From positions 1 to 32,779 of the forward strand of contig CABQLK010000022.1 in the NCBI GenBank assembly GCA_902465015.1: a stretch of DNA of 32,779 bases. The letters run 5' to 3'. Positions 23,101 through 30,077 of the stretch are shown one piece after another. Position numbers and translations under genes: made by a program. The notes below the pieces were generated by a model. The model made no database searches and was not told the origin of the DNA. It worked only from the letters and a program-made list of their open reading frames with translations. The stretch's first letter is position 1. Each line of letters starts with the position of its first letter. This DNA comes from an uncultured Collinsella sp. (GTDB lineage: Bacteria > Actinomycetota > Coriobacteriia > Coriobacteriales > Coriobacteriaceae).

Positions 23101-23958
23101 TTACTCAACGACCTTATCCGGCTGGATGAGCTCCTCGTAGTAGCTGATATGCTCGCGCGCGTCTTCAATCTCGGGCAGCAGGAAGTTGTAGATGACTTCG
23201 ATGATCATCGTGGCGCTGATCTTTGAGAACGCAAAGTCGCCCGTCGTCAGCAGCGCTTCGTGGTTGACGGTATTAAAAGTGTAGTCTGCCAGGCGTGCGA
23301 GCGGGGATTTGCTGTCGCTGCTGATGACGACTACGGTTGCGCCGCAGTTGCGAGCCGCTTTTGCCATGCGATTCAGTCGGCGCGATTTGCCGGAGTTTGA
23401 GATGAGCACGATGACGTCACCCGGGCGTAACGTGAGCGCAAAGCCGATTGATGTCTCGCTAATGGTGCTCGCCATGCAGCGCAGGCCCAGCTGCGAAAAC
23501 TTAAACGTCGCATCGAGCGCGACCGCGTTCGTATTGCCCACAGCTGCAAACTCAATAACCCCTGCATGCTTAAGGGCATGCACAACAGCCGCCAGCGTAT
23601 CGTGGTCGATCCCGTCGATGGTCGCATTAAGCTCGCTCACCTTGGCAGCCAGGATGTTCTTGAGGCTCTGCTCCATATTGTCGAGCGAGACCTCGTCAGT
23701 CAGGCCCTCGTTGCGCTGACTTTCCAAATCCCTCGCCAACGAAAACTGAAAGCTGCGGAAGCTACCAAAGCCAAGTTTGCGGCAGAAGCGCGAAACGGTC
23801 GCCTCGGACGTGGCGGCGGCGCGCGAGAGCTGGGCGGCCGTGAGGCGCGGCGCCTCGGACTGGTGCTCCAATATATAGTCGACAATGCGCTGCTCGGACT
23901 CGCTGTATCCCTGATGGGTACTAATGAGGGAAAGTGCGCTCTTGCTACTATCGGTCAT
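23101..23958 (-). CDS. MurR/RpiR-family transcriptional regulator
   Basis: The N-terminal helix-turn-helix domain (residues 1-75) has SESEQRIVDYILEH and TAAQLSRAAATSEATVSRFCRKLGFGSFRSFQ. The SIS sugar-isomerase domain (about 105-235) binds a phosphosugar effector; it carries AAVGNTNAVALDATFKF, VIVLISNSGKSRRL and VVVISSDSKSPLARLADY. The length of 285 aa is standard. The start is ATG at 23958 on the minus strand, with AGGAG six bases before; an upstream in-frame ATG at 24006 has no such site. It is divergent from the fructose PTS gene, so it likely controls that locus. The sensed sugar phosphate is unknown. Confidence 0.92.
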   Translation of the reverse strand: MTDSSKSALSLISTHQGYSESEQRIVDYILEHQSEAPRLTAAQLSRAAATSEATVSRFCRKLGFGSFRSFQFSLARDLESQRNEGLTDEVSLDNMEQSLKNILAAKVSELNATIDGIDHDTLAAVVHALKHAGVIEFAAVGNTNAVALDATFKFSQLGLRCMASTISETSIGFALTLRPGDVIVLISNSGKSRRLNRMAKAARNCGATVVVISSDSKSPLARLADYTFNTVNHEALLTTGDFAFSKISATMIIEVIYNFLLPEIEDAREHISYYEELIQPDKVVE

Positions 23959-24006
23959 GGATGGCTCCTGGTTGGCATGAAAATCTAATTTGATTTGCAA
24001 TGCCAT

Positions 24007-24012
24007 AGTATA
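24007..24012 (-). promoter_or_regulatory. -10 box of the rpiR-type gene
   Basis: On the minus strand this reads TATACT, about 49 bases before the start codon. A -35 is not clear. Confidence 0.45.
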
Positions 24013-24054
24013 CGGGCATTTTCAATTACAAGATACACCTTGCCGTTTCAAGTG

Positions 24055-24083
24055 TTGATGGTAAACTTTCACCTACCGTTTAC
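24055..24083 (+). promoter_or_regulatory. Tentative promoter of the fructose PTS gene
   Basis: TTGATG (24055-24060) is a fair -35 with GTTTAC (24078-24083) at 17 bases. GTAAAC at 24061-24066 and GTTTAC also form an inverted repeat. Confidence 0.3.
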
Positions 24084-24088
24084 GGTTA

Positions 24089-24103
24089 TGAAAGAACCTT
24101 TCA
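24089..24103. promoter_or_regulatory. Candidate operator palindrome TGAAAG-AAC-CTTTCA
   Basis: A perfect 6-3-6 inverted repeat lies in the intergenic space between the RpiR-type regulator and the PTS gene. It would be just downstream of a possible -10. TGAAA...TTTCA half-sites are of a kind seen for RpiR-family regulators, but assignment is inference. Confidence 0.5.
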
Positions 24104-24168
24104 CCGGAGAATTGCACCTTGCCTCTTCTCACGCGGACGGTAGGTTGGTATCTTTCAGTTGTGGAAAA

Positions 24169-24209
24169 ACGCGCATCGAAGCGCGTGTAGGGGAGCGCCC
24201 GCGGGCGCT
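24169..24209 (+). promoter_or_regulatory. Two hairpins in the PTS gene leader
   Basis: ACGCGC/GCGCGT (24169-24174, 24181-24186) and the 16-base perfect palindrome AGCGCCCGCGGGCGCT (24194-24209) sit directly before the Shine-Dalgarno AAGGAGG at 24219. Neither is followed by a T-tract. They may influence translation or stability. Confidence 0.4.
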
Positions 24210-24230
24210 GTACTCAAGAAGGAGGGACAC

Positions 24231-26234
24231 ATGGCTAAGTTTGACATCATCGCCGCGACCGGTTGCCCGACCGGCATTGCGCACACCTTCATGGCGAAGG
24301 AGGCGCTGGAGAAGGCAGCTGCCGAGCGCGGTCTGACCATTAAGGTCGAGACTCATGGCCAGGTCGGTGTCGAGAACGAGCTCACCAAGAGCGAGATCGC
24401 TGGCGCCAAGGCCGTCGTCGTCGCAGCCGATAAGGATGTCCAGGCTGAGCGTTTCGCCGGCAAGCCCATGGTTTCCGTTGGTGTTTCCAAGGCCCTGTCC
24501 GTTGAGGCCGCCGGTAAGCTGATTGACCGCGCGCTCGCCGCCAAGGGTGACGACACGGTTGCAGCTGCTGCCGATATCGAGGATGAGGTCGAGGAGAAGG
24601 AGTCCATCGGCCACGTCATCTATAAGCACCTCATGAACGGCGTCAGCCATATGCTGGTCTTCGTCGTTGCCGGTGGTGTCCTGACCGCCGTTTCGTTCCT
24701 GTGGGGCATTACGTCCTTCGATTCGACGGCGTCTGACTACAACAGCTTTGCTGCGATGCTCAAGATCATCGGCGGCATCGCCATGAACCTCATGGTTCCG
24801 GTGCTTTCCGCCTACATCGCCGAATCCATCGGCAAGCGCCCGGCGCTCGTCCCCGGTTTTGTTGCCGGTATGATCGCCATCCAGGGCCTGCCTGTTAACG
24901 CCGAGACCGGCATGATCGACGCCGGTGGCGCCGGCGTGGGCTTCGGCTTCCTGGGCGGCATCGTTGGCGGCTTCCTCGCCGGCTATGTCATCCTGCTGCT
25001 CGAGAAGGTCTTTGCCGGCCTGCCCAAGAACCTGGACGGCCTCAAGGCTATCTTCCTGTATCCGCTGTTCTCGACGGCTATTGTCGGCCTGGTCATGCTC
25101 GGCATTTCCGGCCCCATGGCTGCCATCAACACCGCCATGATGGACTTCCTCAAGGGCCTGTCCGCCTCTGGCGCCGTTGTCCTGGGTCTTGCTATCGGCT
25201 GCATGTGCGCCTTTGACATGGGCGGCCCGGTCAACAAGGCTGCTTACGTCACCGGTACAGCTATGCTCACCGAGGCCCTGGCCGCCGGCGTTGGCACCGA
25301 TACCTACAACTTCGGCACCAACTTCATGGCTGCCGTCTCCGCCGCCTGCATCGTTCCGCCGCTGATCACCACCTTTGCCGTCGTTGTCGGCAAGAAGTAC
25401 TTCAGCCAGGAGGATCACGACGCCGGTGTCGTCAACCTCATCCTTGGTTGCACCCACATCACCGAGGGCGCCATTCCGTTCATGACCAAGAACATCTGGC
25501 CCGTCATGCCCATCATGATGCTCGGTTCCTCTATCGCTTCGATCCTGACCATTATGTTCAACGTTCACGATCCGGCGCCTCACGGTGGCTTCCTGGTCCT
25601 GCCCGTTGTCGAGAACGGTCCGCTTTGGGTCCTCGCGATCCTCATCGGCGCTGTGGTCGGTGGCATCCTGTTCGTGGCCTTCAAGAAGTACGACATCGAG
25701 AAGAACCAGAAGGCCGCTCCTGCAGCCAAGCCGGTTGAGGCCCCCAAGGCCGCTGCCGTCGAGGCCCCCAAGGCCGAGGCTGCCGACTTCGTGAAGGTCG
25801 AGAATGTCTTTGTCGCCGAGGACTTCGCTTCTCGTGACGAGGCTCTGAGCTTCGTTTCCAACCAGGCCGTCAAGGCCGGTATCGCAAGCGACGCCGACGC
25901 CGTGATGAACGCCTTCCTGGCCCGCGAGGCCGAGGGCACCACGGGCATGATGGAGGGCTTCGCCATCCCGCATGCCAAGTCCGACGCCATTACCGAGGCT
26001 GCCGTCATCGTCGTCAAGGACGAGTCCGGCGTGACCGGTTGGGACACCATGGACGGCGCTCCCGTCAACGTGGCTATCGCCCTGCTCATCCCCGGTGCCC
26101 AGGCCGGTACCACGCACCTCAAGATCCTGTCCAAGGTCGCCGAGGCGCTCATGGACGAGGACTTCCGTGCCACCGTCAAGGGTTCCACCGACGCCGCCAA
26201 GATCGCCAAGACGATCAACGCCCGCTTGGTCTAA
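24231..26234 (+). CDS. fruA: PTS fructose-type transporter, fused EIIB-EIIC-EIIA
   Basis: It imports and phosphorylates a sugar, probably fructose to fructose-1-phosphate. EIIB comes first (residues 1-100) with the phosphocysteine Cys12 in ATGCPTGIAHT. EIIC follows (about 125-485), polytopic, with the family segments AYIAESIGKRPALVPGF, DMGGPVNKAAY and GCTHITEGAIPF. A Pro/Ala/Lys linker leads to EIIA (about 520-667) with His581 in GFAIPHAKS. The order B-C-A differs from the more common A-B-C fusion. The start is ATG 24231 behind AAGGAGG; upstream in-frame starts lack one. The length is 667 aa. HPr, EI and two FruK-like kinases follow. Mannose-type specificity is excluded by family. Confidence 0.93.
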   Translation: MAKFDIIAATGCPTGIAHTFMAKEALEKAAAERGLTIKVETHGQVGVENELTKSEIAGAKAVVVAADKDVQAERFAGKPMVSVGVSKALSVEAAGKLIDRALAAKGDDTVAAAADIEDEVEEKESIGHVIYKHLMNGVSHMLVFVVAGGVLTAVSFLWGITSFDSTASDYNSFAAMLKIIGGIAMNLMVPVLSAYIAESIGKRPALVPGFVAGMIAIQGLPVNAETGMIDAGGAGVGFGFLGGIVGGFLAGYVILLLEKVFAGLPKNLDGLKAIFLYPLFSTAIVGLVMLGISGPMAAINTAMMDFLKGLSASGAVVLGLAIGCMCAFDMGGPVNKAAYVTGTAMLTEALAAGVGTDTYNFGTNFMAAVSAACIVPPLITTFAVVVGKKYFSQEDHDAGVVNLILGCTHITEGAIPFMTKNIWPVMPIMMLGSSIASILTIMFNVHDPAPHGGFLVLPVVENGPLWVLAILIGAVVGGILFVAFKKYDIEKNQKAAPAAKPVEAPKAAAVEAPKAEAADFVKVENVFVAEDFASRDEALSFVSNQAVKAGIASDADAVMNAFLAREAEGTTGMMEGFAIPHAKSDAITEAAVIVVKDESGVTGWDTMDGAPVNVAIALLIPGAQAGTTHLKILSKVAEALMDEDFRATVKGSTDAAKIAKTINARLV

Positions 26235-26270
26235 TTCCACGGTACGCGAATAACATCGCCCTCTGTACAT

Positions 26271-26305
26271 AAGGCGAGGACTCCACCAGGAGCCCCCGCC
26301 TTTTT
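26271..26305 (+). terminator. Intrinsic terminator of the PTS gene
   Basis: An interrupted G+C stem pairs GGCG (26273-26276) with CGCC (26297-26300), then GG/CC, then CTCC/GGAG with the loop ACCA. TTTTT follows. It separates the PTS gene from the palindrome-rich gap and ptsH. Confidence 0.85.
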
Positions 26306-26316
26306 CTATCCCTCCC

Positions 26317-26389
26317 ATAAGTTGCGGTGAAATAGGGACTGTTTAAACGATTCAACCCCAAATTCAGTCCCTATTTCACCGCAACTTAT
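26317..26389. repeat. 25-bp perfect inverted repeat (REP-like palindrome)
   Basis: 26317-26341 pairs without mismatch with 26365-26389, enclosing a 23-base loop. The core GTGAAATAGGGACTG/CAGTCCCTATTTCAC resembles the GGGACAGG core of the element at 3239 in style. No coding frame and no T-tract. It is a probable dispersed repeat unit rather than a terminator, since a terminator already precedes it. Confidence 0.8.
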
Positions 26390-26452
26390 AAAAGGGCATA
26401 GAGGGGCTGCCTATCGAGTCTTTGTCGCGAATAGTTCATCAGCCAGAATTCC

Positions 26453-26680
26453 TTTCAGCCGACATTACTCTGGTCCGACTGGGTTTCCGCAGCTTGCTCG
26501 CCCACAGGGGCCCGTGCGCGGCCTGTGAGATTTATCGCGAGTTCCGCACGAGCCGAAGAGCACTTAATGTGCTCTTCGTGCGAGCAGGACTGTAGAGTAG
26601 GAAATCTCACAGGCCGCGCACGGGCCCCTGTGGGCGAGCAGACGGACGACAAACACATCTGTCCAATAATTCGTCTGAAA
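26453..26680. repeat. Large palindromic element with 39-bp perfect inverted repeat
   Basis: 26495-26533 is perfectly complementary to 26602-26640. Inside, CGAAGAGCAC (26554-26563) pairs with GTGCTCTTCG (26569-26578) around a TTAAT loop. Outside, the ends are related too: TTTCAGCCGA (26453-26462) against TCGTCTGAAA (26671-26680), 9 of 10 complementary. The whole would fold into one long interrupted hairpin of about 228 bases. Short frames on both strands here are mirror products of the palindrome. No T-tract follows, so it is not a simple terminator. It could be a MITE-like insertion or a structured RNA; no target-site duplication was found. Together with the preceding repeat it fills the 546-base gap before ptsH. 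Confidence 0.75.
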
Positions 26681-26707
26681 CACAATGAAAAACCGTTTGA
26701 TGTGAGT

Positions 26708-26716
26708 TAATATAAA
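26708..26716 (+). promoter_or_regulatory. Possible -10 region of ptsH
   Basis: TAATATAAA lies about 65 bases before the ptsH start, immediately after the palindromic element. No -35 consensus is visible; the natural position falls in an A-rich stretch. Confidence 0.35.
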
Positions 26717-26730
26717 CAACGTCGTGAATC

Positions 26731-26777
26731 TGACTCCTGCCACATGCATGACAGGGGTTAAACACAAAAAGGAGTCA
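26731..26777 (+). promoter_or_regulatory. Possible RBS-sequestering leader of ptsH
   Basis: TGACTCCT (26731-26738) is complementary to AGGAGTCA (26770-26777), which contains the ptsH Shine-Dalgarno. The same upstream bases, CTCCTG (26734-26739), can instead pair with CAGGGG (26752-26757), leaving the site free. The two pairings exclude each other. Confidence 0.45.
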
Positions 26778-26780
26778 ACT

Positions 26781-27044
26781 ATGGTTTCTGAGAAGGCTAC
26801 CCTCGTTAATCCTCAGGGTCTGCACATGCGTCCGGCTGGTCTGTTCGCCTCCACCATGGGCAAGTACGCCTGTGACGTGACGGTCGTTACCCCCGAGAAG
26901 GAGGTCAACGGCAAGTCCCCGATGGCCCTCATGGCTGCTGGTATCCCCTGCGGCACTGAGGTCGAGGTCAAGTGCGACGGCGCTGACGAGGCCGAGGCTC
27001 TGGCTGCTGCCATCGAGCTCATCAAGAGCGGTCTTGGCGAGTAG
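26781..27044 (+). CDS. ptsH: Phosphocarrier protein HPr
   Basis: Carries phosphate from enzyme I to sugar-specific EIIA. The 87-aa protein has the active-site His15 in NPQGLHMRPAG. Ser46, the HPr-kinase site, is in VNGKSPMALMAAGI; it is followed by Pro47, where Gram-positive HPr normally has Ile or a similar hydrophobic residue. The C-terminal helix AEALAAAIELIKSGLGE is typical. ATG 26781 has AAAAAGGAG upstream. It lies between a fused fructose EII and enzyme I but has its own leader and a terminator after it, so it may be expressed separately at high level. Confidence 0.96.
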   Translation: MVSEKATLVNPQGLHMRPAGLFASTMGKYACDVTVVTPEKEVNGKSPMALMAAGIPCGTEVEVKCDGADEAEALAAAIELIKSGLGE

Positions 27045-27089
27045 AACTCAAACGGGTCGCATGTTGAACAACTAAGTTCATATTTGGGG

Positions 27090-27125
27090 GCGCAGTGACC
27101 TGTTGTAAGGTAGCTGCGCTCTTTT
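27090..27125 (+). terminator. Intrinsic terminator after ptsH
   Basis: GCGCAG (27090-27095) pairs with CTGCGC (27114-27119), continued by a G-U pair, one mismatch and ACCT/AGGT around the loop GTTGTA. TCTTTT follows. The tail merges into the -35 of the ptsI promoter. Confidence 0.75.
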
Positions 27126-27152
27126 GTCATGGATATGGCAAAACGCTTTATC
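27124..27152 (+). promoter_or_regulatory. Possible ptsI promoter
   Basis: TTGTCA (27124-27129) is a good -35, with TTTATC (27147-27152) at 17 bases. The -35 begins in the T-tract of the preceding terminator. The resulting leader would be only about 20 bases. Confidence 0.45.
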
Positions 27153-27177
27153 ACATGACACGGAGAGAGGAATGGGA

Positions 27178-28881
27178 ATGTATCAGGGAGTCAACGCTTC
27201 CGAGGGCATCGGTATCGGCACCGTCATGGTCGCCGTCGATCCCGACTTGACGTTTGAGCCGCACGAGGTTGCTGATTCGGCAGCAGAGAAGGAGCGCTAT
27301 CAGTCCGCTCTTTCGGTCTTCTGCGAGAAGACCCAGGCTCAGGCCGACCACATGAAGGAGACGGTGGGCGAGGCCGAGGCCGAGATCATGAGCGGACACA
27401 TTGTCCTGGCTCAGGACCCGGGCATGACCGACGCCATCAACGCCGCCATTGACGGCGGTACCTGCGCCGAGCAGGCGCTCATGGACACCTCGACCATGTT
27501 CGAGAACATGTTCCTGTCCATGGACGACGAGATGTTCCGTCTGCGCGCGGCCGACATCGCCGACATCCGCACCGGTATTCTGGCCGAGCTGCTGGGCAAG
27601 GAGGTCGTCGACCTCTCCGTCCTGCCCGAGAACACTGTCGTTGTCGTGCACGACCTCACGCCGTCCATGACCGCCACGATCGATAAGGCCCACGTTGCCG
27701 GTATCGTCACCGAGACTGGTGGCCGCACGTCGCACTCCGCGATCATTGCGCGCGCCCTCGAGATCCCGGCTGTCCTTTCGGTTTCCAACAGCTGCACCGC
27801 GCTGCGCAACGGTATGACCGTTGTCGTCGACGGTGGCAAGGGTATCGTTGAGGCCGATCCCGACGAGGAGACGCTCGCTGCCTATACCGCCAAGGCCGAG
27901 GCCTTCGCTGCCGAGAAGGCAGCCCTCGAGGCCTTCCGTGGCAAGCCGTCCGTGACTGCCGATGGCATCAAGAAGATCATCGCCTGCAACATCGGTAACC
28001 CCGATGACGTTCCTAACGCGCTCGATCACGACGCCGAGGCCATCGGTCTGTTCCGCTCCGAGTTCCTGTTCATGGACTCTGCTGAGCTTCCTTCCGAGGA
28101 GGAGCAGTTCAACGCCTACCGTAAGGTCGCCAGCGCGCTCAAGGGCGCTCCGGTCATCATCCGCACGCTCGATGTGGGCGGCGACAAGGAGATTCCGTAT
28201 CTGCACATGGTCAAGGAAGATAACCCCTTCATGGGCTTCCGTGCCGTGCGTTACTGCCTGGCCAATCCCGACCAGTACAAGGTCCAGCTCCGTGCCCTGC
28301 TGCGCGCCAGCGCCTTTGGTGGCGTCAAGATCATGATCCCGCTCGTCACCTGTGTCGAGGAGGTCGTGGCCGTCAAGGAGCTCGTCGAGCAGTGCAAGGC
28401 CGAGCTGACCGAAGAGGGCCGCAAGTTCAACGAGAACATCGAGGTCGGCATCATGGTCGAGACGCCTGCCGCCTCGCTGCTCGCTGACCGCTTGGCCGAG
28501 GTCGCTGACTTCTTCTCCATCGGCACCAACGACCTGATCGGCTACACCATGTGCGCCGACCGTGGTAACGACACCATCTCCAACCTGTACCAGGTGTACT
28601 ATCCCGCCGTGCTCCGCTCGCTCAAGAACATCATCGAGAGCGGCGTGAAGGCCGGCATCATGGTCGGTATGTGCGGCGAGGCCGCTGCCGATCCGCTGCT
28701 CGAGCCGCTGCTGATCAGCTGGGGCCTGGAGGAGTTCTCTATGAGCGCTCCGTCGATCCTGCGCGCCCGCAAGACCATCAGCCAGTGGACCAAGGCCGAG
28801 TGCGACGAGCTCGCCGAGAAGGCACTCGCCTGCAACACCGCCGCCGAGGTCAAGGCACTGCTCGAGTCCGCAGCTCGCTAA
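27178..28881 (+). CDS. ptsI: Phosphoenolpyruvate--protein phosphotransferase (enzyme I)
   Basis: Starts the PTS phosphorelay by taking phosphate from PEP and passing it to HPr. The phosphohistidine is His186 in GIVTETGGRTSHSAIIAR. The C-terminal PEP-binding TIM barrel shows GLFRSEFLFM, RTLDVGGDKEIPYL, FRAVRYCL, MIPLV, GIMVETPAA, FSIGTNDLIGYTMCADRGN and GMCGEAAADP with the catalytic Cys. The length of 567 aa is normal. Of two in-frame ATGs, 27178 is preferred because GAGAGAGG is seven bases away; 27172 is too close to it. Codon use is strongly biased, like ptsH and alaS. Confidence 0.97.
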   Translation: MYQGVNASEGIGIGTVMVAVDPDLTFEPHEVADSAAEKERYQSALSVFCEKTQAQADHMKETVGEAEAEIMSGHIVLAQDPGMTDAINAAIDGGTCAEQALMDTSTMFENMFLSMDDEMFRLRAADIADIRTGILAELLGKEVVDLSVLPENTVVVVHDLTPSMTATIDKAHVAGIVTETGGRTSHSAIIARALEIPAVLSVSNSCTALRNGMTVVVDGGKGIVEADPDEETLAAYTAKAEAFAAEKAALEAFRGKPSVTADGIKKIIACNIGNPDDVPNALDHDAEAIGLFRSEFLFMDSAELPSEEEQFNAYRKVASALKGAPVIIRTLDVGGDKEIPYLHMVKEDNPFMGFRAVRYCLANPDQYKVQLRALLRASAFGGVKIMIPLVTCVEEVVAVKELVEQCKAELTEEGRKFNENIEVGIMVETPAASLLADRLAEVADFFSIGTNDLIGYTMCADRGNDTISNLYQVYYPAVLRSLKNIIESGVKAGIMVGMCGEAAADPLLEPLLISWGLEEFSMSAPSILRARKTISQWTKAECDELAEKALACNTAAEVKALLESAAR

Positions 28882-28898
28882 TTTGGTATCAGAGGTAA

Positions 28899-28928
28899 CC
28901 GCGTGGTTGGAATGGGCCGGCCACGCGG
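28899..28928 (+). other. Intercistronic hairpin between ptsI and fruK1
   Basis: CCGCGTGG (28899-28906) pairs with CCACGCGG (28921-28928) over a 14-base loop. No T-tract follows and the next gene starts 28 bases on, so it is more likely an mRNA-stabilising or processing hairpin than a terminator. Confidence 0.5.
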
Positions 28929-28955
28929 CCCTCACATATACAGGGGGTACTGTAA

Positions 28956-29888
28956 ATGTTCTACACGCTAACCGCTAACCCGGCTGTCGACATGACGGTT
29001 TCGAGCTCTCCGCTCGAGCCCGACGAGAACGTCCGCACCGGCTCGGCCAGCTACACGGCTAACGGCAAGGGCCTCGACGTGTCCTTCGCCTTTAAGAAGA
29101 TGGGCGTCGACACCGTCGCGCTCGGCTTCTTCGCTGGCTTCACGGGCAAGTTCATCGTCGAGGAGGTCATGAACCTGGGTTGCCTCTGCCGCCCGGTCTG
29201 GACCGACGGTATCACGCGCATTAACACCTACGTCAACGATGGCCAGCACGAGTACGGCATCCTGAACCCGGGTGCTCCGATCACGCCGCAGCACCAGGAG
29301 GAGCTCTACAACATCCTGGACACCGCGGGCGATCTCGAGTGCCTGATCGTTTCCGGCTCCGTGCCTCCCAAAGCTACGCCTGACTTCCTGGCTAAGGTCA
29401 TGGAGCACGCTCAGGCCCGTGGCGCCGACGTCGTCCTGGACCTGTCCTCCGATAAGCTCAAGGAGCTCGCTCACAAGAAGCCGCTGCTCATCAAGCCGAA
29501 CCATCACGAGATGAAGGCCATCTTCGGCGTGCCGGTTGACACCGACGACGAGGTCCGCGTTGCCATGAAGATGGCTCACGACGCCGGCGTTCAGAACGTG
29601 CTGCTCACCCGTGGTAGCCGCGGCGACGCTTACTTCTCCAACGGCGAGGACATCTGGTACGCCAAGCGTGAGTTCAACATCAAGCTGGTCTCTTCCGTCT
29701 GCGCCGGCGACTGCACCCTCGCTGCGTTCCTGCACAAGTGGTACAGGGATCGCGACAACGTCGAGGAGGCCATGAAGCTCGCTATGGCCACCGGCGCCAA
29801 CGTTGCCGAGTCCGTCGGCATCGGCGACTTCGGTCACGTCGACGAGTACAGCAAGCGCGTTGCTGTTCGCAAGCTCGATCGTCAGTAA
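28956..29888 (+). CDS. 1-phosphofructokinase-family (PfkB) kinase, copy 1
   Basis: A PfkB/ribokinase-fold sugar kinase of the FruK/LacC branch, expected to convert fructose-1-phosphate from the adjacent PTS into fructose-1,6-bisphosphate. YTLTANPAVD begins the protein, then GFFAGFTGKFI, SGSVPPK, LLIKPNHHEM and the anion-hole/catalytic motif VCAGDCTLAAF. Two positions differ from the family and from copy 2: NGKGLDVS has Asp where GGKGxN has Asn, and CAGDC has Cys where GAGDS has Ser. The catalytic Asp is kept. AGGGGG precedes ATG 28956. The length of 310 aa equals that of copy 2. It could prefer a different phosphosugar. Confidence 0.85.
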   Translation: MFYTLTANPAVDMTVSSSPLEPDENVRTGSASYTANGKGLDVSFAFKKMGVDTVALGFFAGFTGKFIVEEVMNLGCLCRPVWTDGITRINTYVNDGQHEYGILNPGAPITPQHQEELYNILDTAGDLECLIVSGSVPPKATPDFLAKVMEHAQARGADVVLDLSSDKLKELAHKKPLLIKPNHHEMKAIFGVPVDTDDEVRVAMKMAHDAGVQNVLLTRGSRGDAYFSNGEDIWYAKREFNIKLVSSVCAGDCTLAAFLHKWYRDRDNVEEAMKLAMATGANVAESVGIGDFGHVDEYSKRVAVRKLDRQ

Positions 29889-29916
29889 TCGAAACGCGAC
29901 ATATTCGTGCGCATGC

Positions 29917-29948
29917 GGCGCCCCGGTTTCGGCCGGGGAGCCTTTTTT
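29917..29948 (+). terminator. Intrinsic terminator of fruK copy 1
   Basis: CCCCGG/CCGGGG (29921-29926, 29933-29938) plus GGC/GCC outside one mismatch encloses the loop TTTCGG. TTTTTT follows. Confidence 0.92.
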
Positions 29949-30038
29949 GTTCCGCCATGGGGGAGACGTGTCCTGCCGTACTTCATCGCTTCCACACCGT
30001 TCACCGAGTTGTCCTAGCCTTTTGTCTATGCGTGGAAT

Positions 30039-30044
30039 ATACTT
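30039..30044 (+). promoter_or_regulatory. -10 box of fruK copy 2
   Basis: TATACT lies 34 bases before the start and after a terminator, so copy 2 probably has its own promoter. The -35 is unclear. Confidence 0.45.
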
Positions 30045-30077
30045 TCATTAACACGTTGCTTCGTGAAAGGAACATTC

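Noticed and set aside
24129..26318. Very long antisense frame opposite the PTS gene (and similar ones opposite ptsI, alaS, rarA and mltG)
   Set aside because: Long antisense frames are expected opposite strongly biased GC-rich genes with C/G-ending codons. The sense strand has clear domain motifs and ribosome sites; the antisense has neither.
26495..26640. CRISPR array or tandem repeat in the palindrome-rich gap
   Set aside because: The repeated segments are inverted, two in number, and have no regular spacers.
26455..26710. Two short frames on opposite strands with a nearly identical internal segment
   Set aside because: The similarity is produced by the 39-bp inverted repeat, so it does not show real proteins.
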